Assembly: GCF_905475465.1 (NCBI RefSeq)
Contig: NC_062256.1
Coordinates: 4,597,662-4,661,661 of the forward strand
Direction: 5' to 3'
Origin: Pieris napi
Lineage: Eukaryota; Arthropoda; Insecta; Lepidoptera; Pieridae
DNA: 64,000 nt
The notes beneath the pieces are model-generated. The model was not told where the DNA came from, searched no databases, and saw nothing but the letters and a program-made list of their open reading frames with translations. Below are positions 11,601-22,680 of this stretch, in pieces (position 1 is the first letter of the stretch; the number at the start of each line of letters is the position of its first letter). A program made the position numbers and the translations under genes.

Positions 11601-14600
11601 AGAATATTTTGAGACTTTTATTAAATGACCGCTCTCGATCAATGAATCAAATCAAATCAAAATACGTTTATTCAATTTAGATGCGTCTAAGGTCATGCTT
11701 ATGAATGTCAAAAACGTTTACAAAATTCGCGAAAGAGCAGGACTACGCCATCCGTTCGAACTACCAGGAGGCCTTGTTCTGAGAAGAACGGGCAAGAAAC
11801 TCAGCAAGTTTAACCCTCCCTCTACATTACAATTATTCAAAGGAAAATGTCATAAACCACAATATATTTGATGTTCAAAAATTAAAATTAGATCGGAATA
11901 GAAGAGAAAGACAGATTCGCTGAGATTATAATTAAGGATTCTTTCAGGTTAGGAAGAAAAGGTGGTCTATTGTGGAACAACCTCCTGGTCTTCGTGGCTG
12001 CGATGCTGGAGGCTCTATCCAAAACGGCACAATCCTCAGAAATGCTAATAGTTGGCAGGTATGTTGTACGCATCGAACCGTATGACAGTGTAGGGTGAAA
12101 TTCAGAAGCTAGAATTTAGCGCGAACTATGACTGTGTCAAAATCCAGTAAAATTTTGACGTAAGGGCGTCAGGCTTGGCGCTAAGTCTTCTTTCCGAATC
12201 TTTACCGTAGATTCTGCGAGAAGAGAACCGTCGAGGGATGAACGGTTGCAGCAAACTGTTTTATTTATCTTGACAACACTGTAACTTCATTATAGTTCAT
12301 CAGTAATATTGACAAAATTAAATGTATTAATAAACTGGATCGTCTCCAAAATTTCTTTATCTGGTTCCGTAAGGGGCTAGGCTGATTCGTCAGCGGAAAA
12401 CTCCTTCTTACCTTAAGAACAATTTTAAATACATGGGAGCTCATAGCTATAGCCTATGCTCTTCTGAAAACCCATAACAAAACTCTATTCTTGGCGATAA
12501 TGTCTCTGCAGCGAGTTGTCGAGATCGCTCAAAAGCGATAAGGCCGCACGTTACCCTCCTCTTTATTTAATGTTCCTTTCTCGCATCTTCTCAACGTGGT
12601 GCAGATTCCTTCAAGACTTTATTTTTGTAAGAAAAATATCACCTATGATCATATCCGTATCACTCCGTTACCTTACATCTGTTGGTGAAGACAACCCGTT
12701 ATTATATTATATATATAGATACTGTAGCGTTTACATCCGAAGACTGTTTGGGTTCAGAGTCGAGCCTTAGCACGTGTTCTTACTCTAGTACTCTCTTACC
12801 ATTAGTTTCAACCTCTCATACATGTTCTCATTAGTTTGTCAAAATAATACCACATTAACACCCCTATATATCTTACTTTAACACTCCATATTCGTATTGA
12901 TAGACATCTTACAGCCAATACGCCATAATTATGTATATATACCTCAAAGTTGTCTTCACTATTTACTAGGCGTTATTAATGAAAGGGTATATATTTACGG
13001 TTTCCAGTTATTGCGCTCATTTTTACTGCTTTGTTTAAGCAAAAAACCCCCATACATAAATTCTGTATGCCACCTTCGGAAAGATGAAACAATCTCGAAT
13101 CTACTAATTCATATCTTAACCTTCAAACGAATATTATTTTCAGATTGATTATCGGTATTAACAATGGTTTAAACGCAGGGCTTACACCAATGTATTTGGC
13201 TGAAATATCGCCTGTGGCTTTGCGAGGCTCGGTAAGATTTTACAAACCATAACATAGTTTCTGTTAATGTTAAAACGATAACTTATTAATAGATTTCTTA
13301 TACTAATATTGGTCTCATACAAAACTTTTCTTTAATAAGAGCCAACGTTCCGCAGACTTATATATGTATATAATATATGGGATATATCATTTGTGTAGTG
13401 TGGATTCGCTATTCCCAACAGGGGTCGAAGTGCATCAAAATTGAATCTGACAACGTGAATTTCAGCATTGTCAACGTTTACTGGTATACCGTAAGTCAGC
13501 GCAACGCTGGCTCAGTCTATACATCTATAATTTCTACATTTTAAATTATAAAACATGGAAGTTTACACAACAAATATTAAAACGTGTTTTAGTGTCGTTT
13601 AATTTATATTCTTTTCAGATCGGAACAGTATACCAACTAGTAATTACAATAACAATTCTTCTCTCACAAATACTTGGGCTAGAAGTAGTATTGGGAACGG
13701 CTAACGGGTGGCCATGGCTACTCGCTGTGATAGTGTTGCCAGCAATTGTACAATGTTGTACTTTACCGTTATGTCCTGAAACACCCAAGTTTCTACTATT
13801 AAATAAGGGCGCGGAATTAAAGGCACAAAGAGGTTATATATTTTACGTAATAGATGAATTAAATATTTATTTTAATAATACTAGAATGCTTGCATCTTTC
13901 GAAGGCTTACGTGGGGACAGTCACAAAAAAAATAATTTGGCTTATAAATCAATGGAGTCGTAGATATAAATAGTGTAATAAATATGATATTTGACATATT
14001 AAAAACAGTATTTAAATATTCGATTTAAACTATATAATTTCAAGAACCCGCCAAACCGCGACTCTACGTATGCAAAATGGCGTCTAGTCGAGCACATATG
14101 AGATACCTGTAACCACGTAAACAGATTTCAAGTTCTTTTATCATTCTTAGGTTACACAGAGTTATATTATATTTCGATCAAAATCTCAAATTAAACTCCA
14201 AGACAGTCAAAGACGTATTGTTTACAAGCATGAGGTTAGCACAATTAGTTTTAACAAGATTAAACGCTTAAGACTGCAATAACGCTTTTTAAAGTTATAC
14301 AGATTAGTCTCAACAACACTTTATTTTTTGTACTGTCAAATATGGAATTTTAGTGGCCTGGAATTCAGGTATGAGGTACTTAGCCGTCTTACCTGACATG
14401 TCGAAATACTTGTAAAAACCTTAATTCATAATTTCATTAAAAGCTTATATTTGTTATTATCTGTCTTATCATCCACTAGTTTTAGAATAAATGTTGGGAT
14501 ATTTGAGAATATTTTGTTTCAGCCCTTAATTGGCTCCGCGGTGATGTAGCTGTTCACGGAGAAATGGAGGAGATGCATCAGGTGACTGAATTTTTATAAA

Positions 14601-17600
14601 TAACTAGCAAACTCGGCGAACTCCGTTTCGCCACCAGATGGCTTCGTTTTATGTAACATTTCGTTTGGTGATCCCACTTTTCTATTGAAATTTTGCCTGA
14701 ATTTTCTTTGCTATAAACCTCACGGAGCCCGAGACCTTTCCAACGAATGCAAAACCGTGGAAATCGGTTCGTGCGTTCTGGAGTTATAGCGTCAGGAAGG
14801 AAAACCCGACTTATTTTTATATAGTAGATAAGTTGATTGCGCGCGCGCTAATGAGTACCTATACAAGTCGAATAGCTTTATAAATAAATCAGTGGCGCTA
14901 CAACCTTTTTAGGTATGGGCCTCTGTATCTGTTTCATGATCACTTGTCAATCTAATAGGCAAGTAGGTGATCAGCCTTCTGTGCCTGACACACGCAGTCG
15001 ACTTATTGGGTCTAAGGCAAGCCGGTTTCCTCACGATGTTTTCCTTCACCGTTCGAGTGAATGTTAAATGCGAACATAGAAAGAAAGTCTATTGGTGCAC
15101 AGCCGGGGATCGAACCTACGACCTCATAGATGTGAGTCGCACGCTGAAGCCAACTTGGCCAACACTGCTAGTGCAGTGCTTTATCAGTTACCAATAATTT
15201 TACAGTGGGGCAGACAATTCTATGCATTGATGTTCAAGTAAATGTATCTAAATTTAGAATTAATTGAACATCTCTTCCGTTGACGTCCCTAACTATACTT
15301 GGTTACCTATATGTATAAAGTTATTTTGAGTTTGATTTTGAAACAAATGCTCAGCAAAATCAGTCACAAATATTTCGGTATTCGTACTAAATCGGTGTAA
15401 TCATATTGTTACAAATATCGGCTCTTTCTGTCAAATAGTGTTTACACTAATAATGAAAAGAACAAAAAAACCTTAATCTTGTCATTTAAAAGAGTGGCAG
15501 AGAGATTCTTGCCAATTCTTTAAGGGCATTCTGATTCTTAAAAGGCCGGCAATGAGCTTGCGAGCCCTTTGGCAGAGTTGTGTGTCCATGGGCGGCGATC
15601 TCACTTAACATCAGATGGGGTTTCTGCCCGTTTGCCTCCAGTTTTAATAATAAAAGTTATTCTTACCCGCTTTGATTTGGGATCAGACCTTTTGTAACAA
15701 GTATTCATAGTTACCAATGTAAATAAATCAATTTTGATTGATTTAATTCATAAGAGACTTTATGTCTAAATGATTATGTCTGTTACATGATTCTAATACA
15801 ACTTATTCATACTTTATAACACACAAAAATGTGCGTGTACTAGTGTACACACGTTAGAAGTGAAACTTCTTTATGACCTTATTTTTCGAAAAATTATCTA
15901 TATGCAACTAACTTTACAGAAATTGGTTAAATAAAGTTAAATTAGATAAAGTTTAACAAAAGGCTTTTAAAATCACAGACTTGAATACAAATAATACAAT
16001 TATTTCATTTTACCTTATTACCACTAAGATTATTACAGAATTTCATAAATTGTAATATAATTTTTAGTATCATTGTTATAGTTATTATAAATTTTTGTTA
16101 TTAATGGTTTAGAATCTCTTCGAATCAACCGTGGTAGGGACGAGAAAAAGACGCGCGTAACCGAAACATGTGACGCGTAACCGAAACGTGACGCGTAACC
16201 GAAAAATGTTACACTAAATTTTTTTCCAACCCCGATAAAGAAGTTTCACTTCAAAAATAAGAAGAAACGCACCACAAATAAAAAACATTTATTGAGTCTT
16301 CGTATACATGACCAGTACATTACTTCCATATCTTTCGTCTACAGGAAGCAGAAAAGAACAAAATAAGCAAGAAAGTCACTCTTCGTGAACTCTTTGGAAA
16401 TCAGCAACTTCGACAGCCATTACTCATCGCCATGGTGGTGATGGTTGCTCAGCAGTTCTCGGGAATAAACGCGGTCATGTTCTTCTCGACGAATATCTTT
16501 ACGAACGCTGGCTTAAATGAGGGGCAGGGTCAGTACGCTACATTAGGTGAGTACATTTAAATCTATAATGTCGCATTAAAAAATATATAATTTCAACTGA
16601 ACAAAAATATAAATATCTAATATAACTAATTATCATAACTGTTAGACTGGAATCATAAAGCAAAAAATAAATAGTTGTGTTAATCTCGTAAGAGTGTGTA
16701 TTCACTGCGTTATTTCATGATATAGCCGTTTTCCAACAAAGAGTGGGAATCTCAACAAATATGTTTTCCAGCAAACATTATTCATAGATGCCCCTTTGCT
16801 GTTGCTCATTGTTATATAGACTCCTAGCTTCCCCTGCGAACTTCGTTTTATCCTTAATGTGAATTTACTTAGCCTACCTTTTTAGTATATACCAACATGG
16901 GAAATTTTGCTATGCTACCCCAGAGACTGTTCGGTTTTCCGGAATGATAACTTTTAAGGTTTTTCTCTATATAAACCTTAGAGTTATGTCATAAGTTTCT
17001 AATTAATAAATTAAAAATAGGGGTTGATCGTAGAGGGGGATATTTTGTCGTAAAAATTAAAATTAAAATTTAGCGGGATGAAAAATATATAGATGTGTAT
17101 ACAACATTTCGGAGTAGTTTAATTACAAACACCGAGACACGAGAATTTTATATATAGATAGATAGATTTTACGCCCTGATAACGTAGGTTTATGTTGGTG
17201 AAACAATTTCAATCGGTTCTGTAGGTAAAGGAGTTTATTTGATAGAAACTAAGGCGAGGTTTCACAATTATTTGCGCGGTTTTTCAGTTTTATATACTTT
17301 CTGTTCATAACTCAAACTCAAAATAACGTTATTCATATAGGTAAACTATTACACTTATGAACGTCAGAAGAGAATTCATTTTATAGAACGTATCGATTAA
17401 AGTTTAAACAATGTTCCCAATTTTAATTTTATTAAGACATCCCACACTTTATACACAAAGTTTTATATAGTTTCGAAACCCAATAGTTTTAGGTATGAAT
17501 TTAACTACGGTTTTGACAAATAAGGTAAATAATAATAGAGAAATAGCGACATTGGTAAAATTTACTGGTATTTCAATTATTTAATTTGACATCTTAAATT

Positions 17601-19563
17601 TAAAATTACTTAATATTTACACTCAAATCCTTAGTGTATTCAATGGCTGCCGAAATGAAAAAAAATATTAGTCGCCAGTGGCTTTACCATCTGGGGCCCG
17701 TGGCAAATTCTTTTGATGGTGCCCTATCAGTAAAAATCGTCACGTTGTAGTCAGTTTAATTTTAATAAACTTCGAGCTTTTCAGCGTACTTAATTACACG
17801 TTGTATATGTCCCATTAATGGCCATAGGCCTCCTCTCTTAGGCGACAGGAAATGGTCTGTAGTCCCCACGCTAGCCCAATGCGTATTGGAGACTTCAAAT
17901 TCATCCATTGAACATAAAATCCTAGGTTGCCCGTGGCATTTTGCCAGCTCTGCCACTCTATTGTTACGCCACTGTTAGTCGCATTATTTTCTGATTGTTA
18001 ATAGTTCATATATTCTAGGTATGGGCGCAATGAATGTCATAATGACTGTGATAAGTCTCCTACTGGTGGAAAAGGCGGGAAGGAAGACCTTACTTCTCAT
18101 TGGATTTAGTGGAATGATGGCAACCACTATTGCGCTATGTATTGCTATTAGATATGTAAGTCTTAAAGTAAATCACGAAAAAATACAAGTTTTATGTTAA
18201 GTACTAACAGCAGATCCACTCTTGTACACGGGTCATTACTATAATTTTAAACTTATTGTTTTTATTATCGATTGATTATAGAAGATTAAGGGTTTTTAGA
18301 AGATATATAATCTCATTAAATACTCTTTTAAATAAACAAAGTTGTTTAATGTTGAATTTACAAATTTCAAACGCGGGCGATTAATATACTTAGTATTTAA
18401 TGCAAAGAAATCGTTCTTATTTTCTTTATTAATCTGGCTTGTTACTAAGCCTAATTGCTGGGATGTAAATTGTAATATTTTTTTTTAATATTATGGCAAT
18501 AGTTTTCACTTAAAAATTTTAATATTCAAAATATTCATACTCCCGTCTGTCAACAATTTATTGGTTTCTGTCATAGTTCGCGCTCAATTTTGATTTTAAA
18601 TCTCGTAGTGTAATTCTAATACGTCCTTCAATCACAGAGTACTAAAAATGCATGAACGTTAAGAAATAGTTAACCTCACTTTCCTTTATCTGTCTTCCAG
18701 ACGACAATATCCTGGGTACCATATTTATGCATCGCATTGGTGATTCTTTTCGTAACGATGTTCGCTGTCGGACCCGGATCGATCCCCTGGTTCCTTGTTA
18801 CAGGTAAGTGTAAAAGGTCTATCTATCTATTCTATTCTAAGGTCTATCCTACGGTCATTTTGTGCCCATTTTTTATCAAATTTAACTTTTACTGAAATAG
18901 TAAACAGTGCGTAAAACAAGTTCGCGCTGTCAATAGTCGATTATCAATAGCGATGGCACTATAGATACACATGTTTCCTCTTCGTAAATTAATGATTTGT
19001 TTAATTCAATGTGCAGAACTGTTCAACCAAGGCGCGCGACCAGCAGCTTCTTCAGTAGCCGTCACGGTTAACTGGACTGCTAACTTCATAGTAGCACAAA
19101 GTTTTCTACCACTTAAGGTAAATGGAATGTATTTTATGAAAAGATACTTTATGTAATACATACAGTATAATATATTTTAGCTAAACAGCTGTTCGAACAG
19201 AAAGTTCCAAATTCGCATATTTAGCTTAGGTATAAATAAGAAAATCAATAAATTAATCAACAAGCTTATATTCAACAAGTAATCCCCTTGAGGGTCACAG
19301 GTGTATTTACTAGTAGGTGATCACGTTATGTGCCTTCGTCAAACCCAGCCTGATTATTAAATGTTGATGAAGTTATATTTATTATTTAAAAAAACAAATA
19401 ACTAACCGATATTTACTTTTTTCAGTCAATTATAGATACGAACGTCTTCCTCATATTCGCTGCTCTTCAGTTCATATTTATATTATTCATATCATTCAAA
19501 ATCCCGGAAACGAAAAACAAAACTATTGAAGAGATCACAGCTATGTTTAGACAACAGTTGTAA
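5641..19563 (+). CDS. GLUT/SLC2-family facilitative sugar transporter, 12 exons
   Basis: Exons: 5641-5646, 11109-11204, 11386-11546, 11948-12058, 13144-13231, 13619-13832, 14523-14581, 16345-16546, 18019-18155, 18701-18803, 19017-19117, 19426-19563. Every junction has GT/AG and matching phase, giving 1,416 nt (471 aa). Family marks: FQHGYNTGVMNAPE in TM1, the loop-2 GRKGG (residues 90-94), PETPKFLLL after TM6, QQFSGIN (281-287) in TM7, GPGSIPW (382-388) in TM10, and PETKNKT (453-459) after TM12. Length is close to animal class I GLUTs. It should sit in the plasma membrane and move hexose by facilitated diffusion; substrate is not determinable. The 6-nt first exon (Met-Ala) is inferred; translation could instead begin at the ATG at 11112. 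The donor after exon 6 (GTTATA) is weak. Confidence 0.92.
6557..6965 (+). mobile_element. LINE 3' tail fragment split by a SINE
   Basis: Positions 6557-6607 and 6907-6965 together make the tail of the LINE at 1-2758, ending in the ACTTAACATCAGGTGAGCC segment. The interruption is the SINE at 6608-6906, which is flanked by a 13-base direct repeat. Confidence 0.8.
6608..6906 (-). repeat. tRNA-derived SINE (family A) with 13-bp target-site duplication
   Basis: On the minus strand it carries the B box GGTTCGATCCC and the family body. CCTCTGGCTTATA occurs on both sides (6595-6607 and 6907-6919), the mark of target-primed insertion into the older LINE tail. Confidence 0.88.
8334..8616 (-). repeat. 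tRNA-derived SINE (family A)
   Basis: Near full length. Read on the minus strand it starts with GAGCAGTGTTGGCCTAGTGG (a tRNA A box), has a slightly altered B box, and ends in the GTTGTAGCGCCACTGATTTA tail. Confidence 0.85.
8940..9180 (+). repeat. LINE 3'-end fragment (CCTGGTAG...GGGACC family)
   Basis: It resembles a second, more decayed fragment at 10245-10430: CCTGGTAGA, then an ACAGGGACCAAACTTT block, then an AT-rich stretch ending TTGGAAATAAA. The block GCGAGGAAATACTGCCAGC is, from memory, common in 3' ends of lepidopteran LINEs of the RTE kind. Assignment is tentative. Confidence 0.45.
9181..10244. other. Intron 1 DNA without identified features
   Basis: No coding frame or clear repeat boundary was found. 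A somewhat GC-richer patch at about 9610-9790 may be an old repeat, but no second copy is present in the window. Confidence 0.35.
10245..10430 (+). repeat. LINE 3'-end fragment, decayed
   Basis: A diverged second copy of the sequence at 8940-9180, sharing the CCTGGTAGA start, the CACAGGGATCAAACTTT block and the TTGGAAATAAA end. Confidence 0.4.
10648..10842 (-). repeat. tRNA-derived SINE (family A), degraded
   Basis: It shares the central GTGAGGAAA/AACATCG and TGCGCATTTAAC blocks with the other copies, in reverse. The B box is damaged. Confidence 0.65.
11645..11880 (-). repeat. Interspersed repeat fragment in intron 3
   Basis: It begins ATCAAATCAAAATACGTTTA and contains GAGAAGAACGGGCAAGAAAC. 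Similar stretches are, from memory, frequent 3' ends of lepidopteran CR1-like LINEs. A short relative lies at about 17310-17370. Confidence 0.4.
12300..12640 (+). repeat. LINE 3'-end fragment in intron 4
   Basis: It contains GAGATCGCTCAAAAGCGATAAGGCCGC, given here as GAGATCGCT followed by AGCGATAAGGCCGC; the latter recurs at about 50430 in BRD8 intron 4. Two copies of the same 3' block suggest a shared LINE family. No intact frame is present. Confidence 0.4.
13984..14500. other. Intron 6 DNA without identified features
   Basis: Nothing beyond AT-rich sequence was recognised between the end of exon 6 and exon 7. Confidence 0.35.
14607..14830 (+). repeat. Degenerate interspersed repeat (CTAGC...ATCGGTTC family)
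   Basis: It opens CTAGCAAACTCGGCGAACTC, carries GGAAATCGGTTCGTGCGTTC, and closes with an AAAACCCGACTT...TTATATAGTAG segment. Related decayed copies lie at 16805-17165, 25630-26125, 47105-47520 and 49357-49575. Class was not determined. Confidence 0.5.
14881..15172 (-). repeat. tRNA-derived SINE (family A)
   Basis: Nearly complete, with the B box GGTTCGATCCC on the minus strand. GCTTTAT lies on both sides and may be part of a target-site duplication. Confidence 0.85.
15520..15645 (+). mobile_element. LINE 3' tail fragment
   Basis: It matches the tail of the LINE at 1-2758: AAAAGGCCGGCAATGAGC, then CCATGGGCGGCGATCTCAC, then the CATCAGATGG block. Confidence 0.8.
15830..16256 (-). mobile_element. 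MITE family P, copy 3
   Basis: GAAGTGAAACTTCTTTAT at about 15861 and its inverse ATAAAGAAGTTTCACTTC at about 16237 bound a roughly 395-bp core. The outer GTGTACTAGTGTACAC stem lies on the left. It sits in intron 7 of the transporter gene, just before exon 8. The core contains a short tandem motif, GACGCGTAACCGAAA, in about three copies at 16150-16205. Confidence 0.75.
16805..17165 (+). repeat. Degenerate interspersed repeat
   Basis: It starts CTCCTAGCTTCCCCTGCGAA and ends in a TATATATAGATAGATAGATT run, resembling the family noted at 14607-14830, though strongly decayed. Confidence 0.4.
17166..18018. other. Remainder of transporter intron 8
   Basis: No coding feature was found. A 64-aa antisense frame at 17762-17956 shows no recognisable domain and is treated as chance. 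Confidence 0.35.
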
Positions 19564-22500
19564 TTTATTTACGAAGACTTTCCATTAATTATTTATACGT
19601 AATCGTCTTGCGGCCAGGCTATAGTCTTTCGACCGAAAGTCTTGTGTAACGTCTTCCTGCTATTAAATTTATTCCTCAATCTCGTATTATAAATAATATT
19701 AGCAAAGCTAATTCATTGAACAAACATCACAATCTACCATTTTTACACTCATAACGCGATTAAATCGCTAGATCTGAATTCGTATTGAATTGTAAAGAAA
19801 AAAATGTTCATAGAAAATACTTTACGTTGTAATTATCATGTGTTGAGCTTGGATTGTACGGTTTACGAATTTTGTGTTTGTTGTCTATCAAGACTACTAT
19901 ATTATTATCTGTGTCAAAGACTCGGCTCTGTCAAAAATTAACTAGGCTGGGTTCTAGTTTTTGACAGCTAACAGCATTTGTCAAATTTTCATATGAAAAC
20001 GCGCCAAAATTTTTAACCATAGAGCCCAAGCTTAACTAACTGATATCTAAGTATATAAATTACTCATAGTGAGAGTATTAAAGAAGTTTCAGTACCTTGT
20101 ATATGTAAGTCCGTATGTACCAGTAAAATAGATGTAAACTATTATCTGTCTTTTAGATCTGATATAAGTTAATTTATTGACAAACATTTTCCGTAGGTTT
20201 AGTTTAATGTTACTTAAACAATATCCAACATGTTTATTAATATAATGATTTGACATATTATGTAAAAAACTAATTCATAATGTCTCGTATATGGGACTTG
20301 GGAAAATATTCTTATCATTTTCAATCATCTCTATCTATGTGATTTGGGAAAATAGGCCTTGTTAGATGAAGACAGGGTTGCATTTTAAATAACACGCATA
20401 TGAGATTAAATGTAAGGTTGTAATAATTTATTTTTATATTAATTAATATAATACGTAAGTAATCCTGATGTCTTGGACTAACTGCCAAATTTATTTCAAG
20501 ACAAAAAGGAGGCATTTTTCAATTAATAATTTATAATATGTTTACGCGAGTAGGTAAATCATCAAAATTATACCCAAGTTATTGAAGTTGTCAAAGCCAA
20601 TATAATTTAAAACTATTCAATATCTAGATAACGTGTACTTAAATTAAAAAATGGTAATTAATGCGGTGCAGAATTCTACGTTCTGTAACATTGTTTTCAA
20701 AAGTAACAACTTTCCAGTGAACAAAGGGAACTTAGCAGAAAATATTTTTGTAATTTAGTTATTTTTAAACGATTTTGTTACGAAACATTAAAGTCTTGAT
20801 TAGAAAGATATTAATATTGAAAAGATTTTGTGTCCTGAATAGATTCAAGCGCGATAAAAGTACCTACTAAAGTGCTCATTCTGTATCTAGTTTCTTCTAA
20901 GACTATATCAGTCTTAGTCTCTGGTATTCTGAAAGCCATAATAAAATTTTGCGTCATATCTTCATAATCAAATTTGAAAAGATTTAAGCTTACATTGAAA
21001 GTAACTGTCATAACTTTGATAATCTGTAAATATGCATTTTGTTAAGTGAGAAGTTTTTGTACGTTAAATAATAAATGTTTTTCATACGAACATTCGCTTT
21101 TATTTATTACTTTGTTTATGGTATATTTACATTTGTAAGGAATCGGATAGCTAATATCTGTGCCTGTTCTATTTCCTTCCTTTTATTTACGTTGTATTTT
21201 TTTTGTATATGTACGGTTTTTTACATATACATCTATTAAAGCAGTAAGTGTTGGTAATCTTCCGTTAAAACACTTGATTACCATAGAATTTTATTAAACC
21301 CAAATTTCATAACTATATGTATATTTATACTTTGTAAGGGATTTAAAGACAATTCTACACAACTTACATTAGACTCATTCTATTTGTGTAAATAGCCTAT
21401 GGCGAGTAGTAGCGACAAGTAACCAATTACTTTCGTAGCAATTACGAGTGGCTGTCAATAGAGAAGGTAAGAAATCCACAACTATATCAACAATAACTTT
21501 ATTAACAATATATAAAATATTAATTACAATTATTTAAAAATTCGTTAACAGGTGCTATATATTGCTTTCTTGATGCTGATAAATTCAATTGTTTAAAAAA
21601 GAAACAATCGGAATTTTCCTCTGGCGATAATTGCAGACACGGACTTGACCATTCTTGAAGAATTTTTGAAAACTATAAAAAACAAATTTATGTTTAAATC
21701 GGTTCATGGCACACTTCTACATCTGTCCAATAAAAAACAGTCACCTTTAAACCCTCTCTATGTTAGCTTTAAATTACTGTGATCATATTTTCTTATTTGA
21801 AAAGATCAGAATTCTGATTCTAATCCTTTGATTTATGGTTCCAAACCAGTAACGAAATTTCCTTCACAGTACGAGCGTTGTTAAATGCGCACACAAAACA
21901 CAGCTATCCTGTTATTCTTTCAAAACACTAGCGCTGAAGCCGCTATCATAATATAATAAGTAAAAGTAACTATCTGATTTATAATTCCGTAGAATTCTGA
22001 CAGCTATCATTTTTTGACATGTCTGTGATGGCAAACCTTTTTGGCACATTTTTCCATTTCAATACGAGTCTGTACATACATTTTATTGTTAGATAATGTA
22101 CCCATTTTATTAGGTGCGGTGCTCCACATTAAAATTGGTTTAACAAGGATTGGTAATTACGCTCCCTTTCATCACAAACAGTAAAAACGCACAAGTAAAG
22201 ATAGCATTTTATTTTTTTAAAAGGTTTACTAAATCTGGAATTAGTAGGCAGTGATGCCATTTAAAGAATAAAATAAAGTAATTAAAGTGAATTCGATATA
22301 TTGTTCGTGATATTGAAATTTTTTTTTTATTTTTGTATTAGGTCACTTGAGAAAGTAAATGGTGGTTTGGGAATACCTTTTTGTAGGTAAAACATAAAAA
22401 ATATGTAGCATTTTTTTAATACCCTTAAATAAGTCAAATTTGTCCCTTTTTCGGTGGAAATATTTTTTAGTAGCAACCCTAATGAAATGTCAGAATTCTG

Positions 22501-22680
22501 CGGAATTTAAAATCAGAGAATACACTCGATTACACGTCAAACTGAAAAAAAAAACGCCAAAAGTTCTCGACTTTGTTTAACTGTAATGCCAAAAATTCGT
22601 TGTCCCTTCAGACTCGCTAGGTACATTATTCTGTACATTGGGAACACCATCACTGTTGTAAGTTCCCTCGCAGATCCATA
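19564..22680. other. Intergenic region after the transporter gene
   Basis: The first few hundred bases must include the transporter 3' UTR; an ATTAAA at about 19662 could be its poly(A) signal. A one-sided relative of the MITE family P end (AAAGAAGTTTCAGTA) is at 20089. A scrap of SINE A on the minus strand lies at about 21845-21960. The rest is AT-rich without supported genes. Confidence 0.4.

Noticed and set aside
12516..13148. Two plus-strand frames of 84 and 83 codons
   Set aside because: They lie in transporter intron 4, partly in LINE 3' debris, with no recognisable protein.
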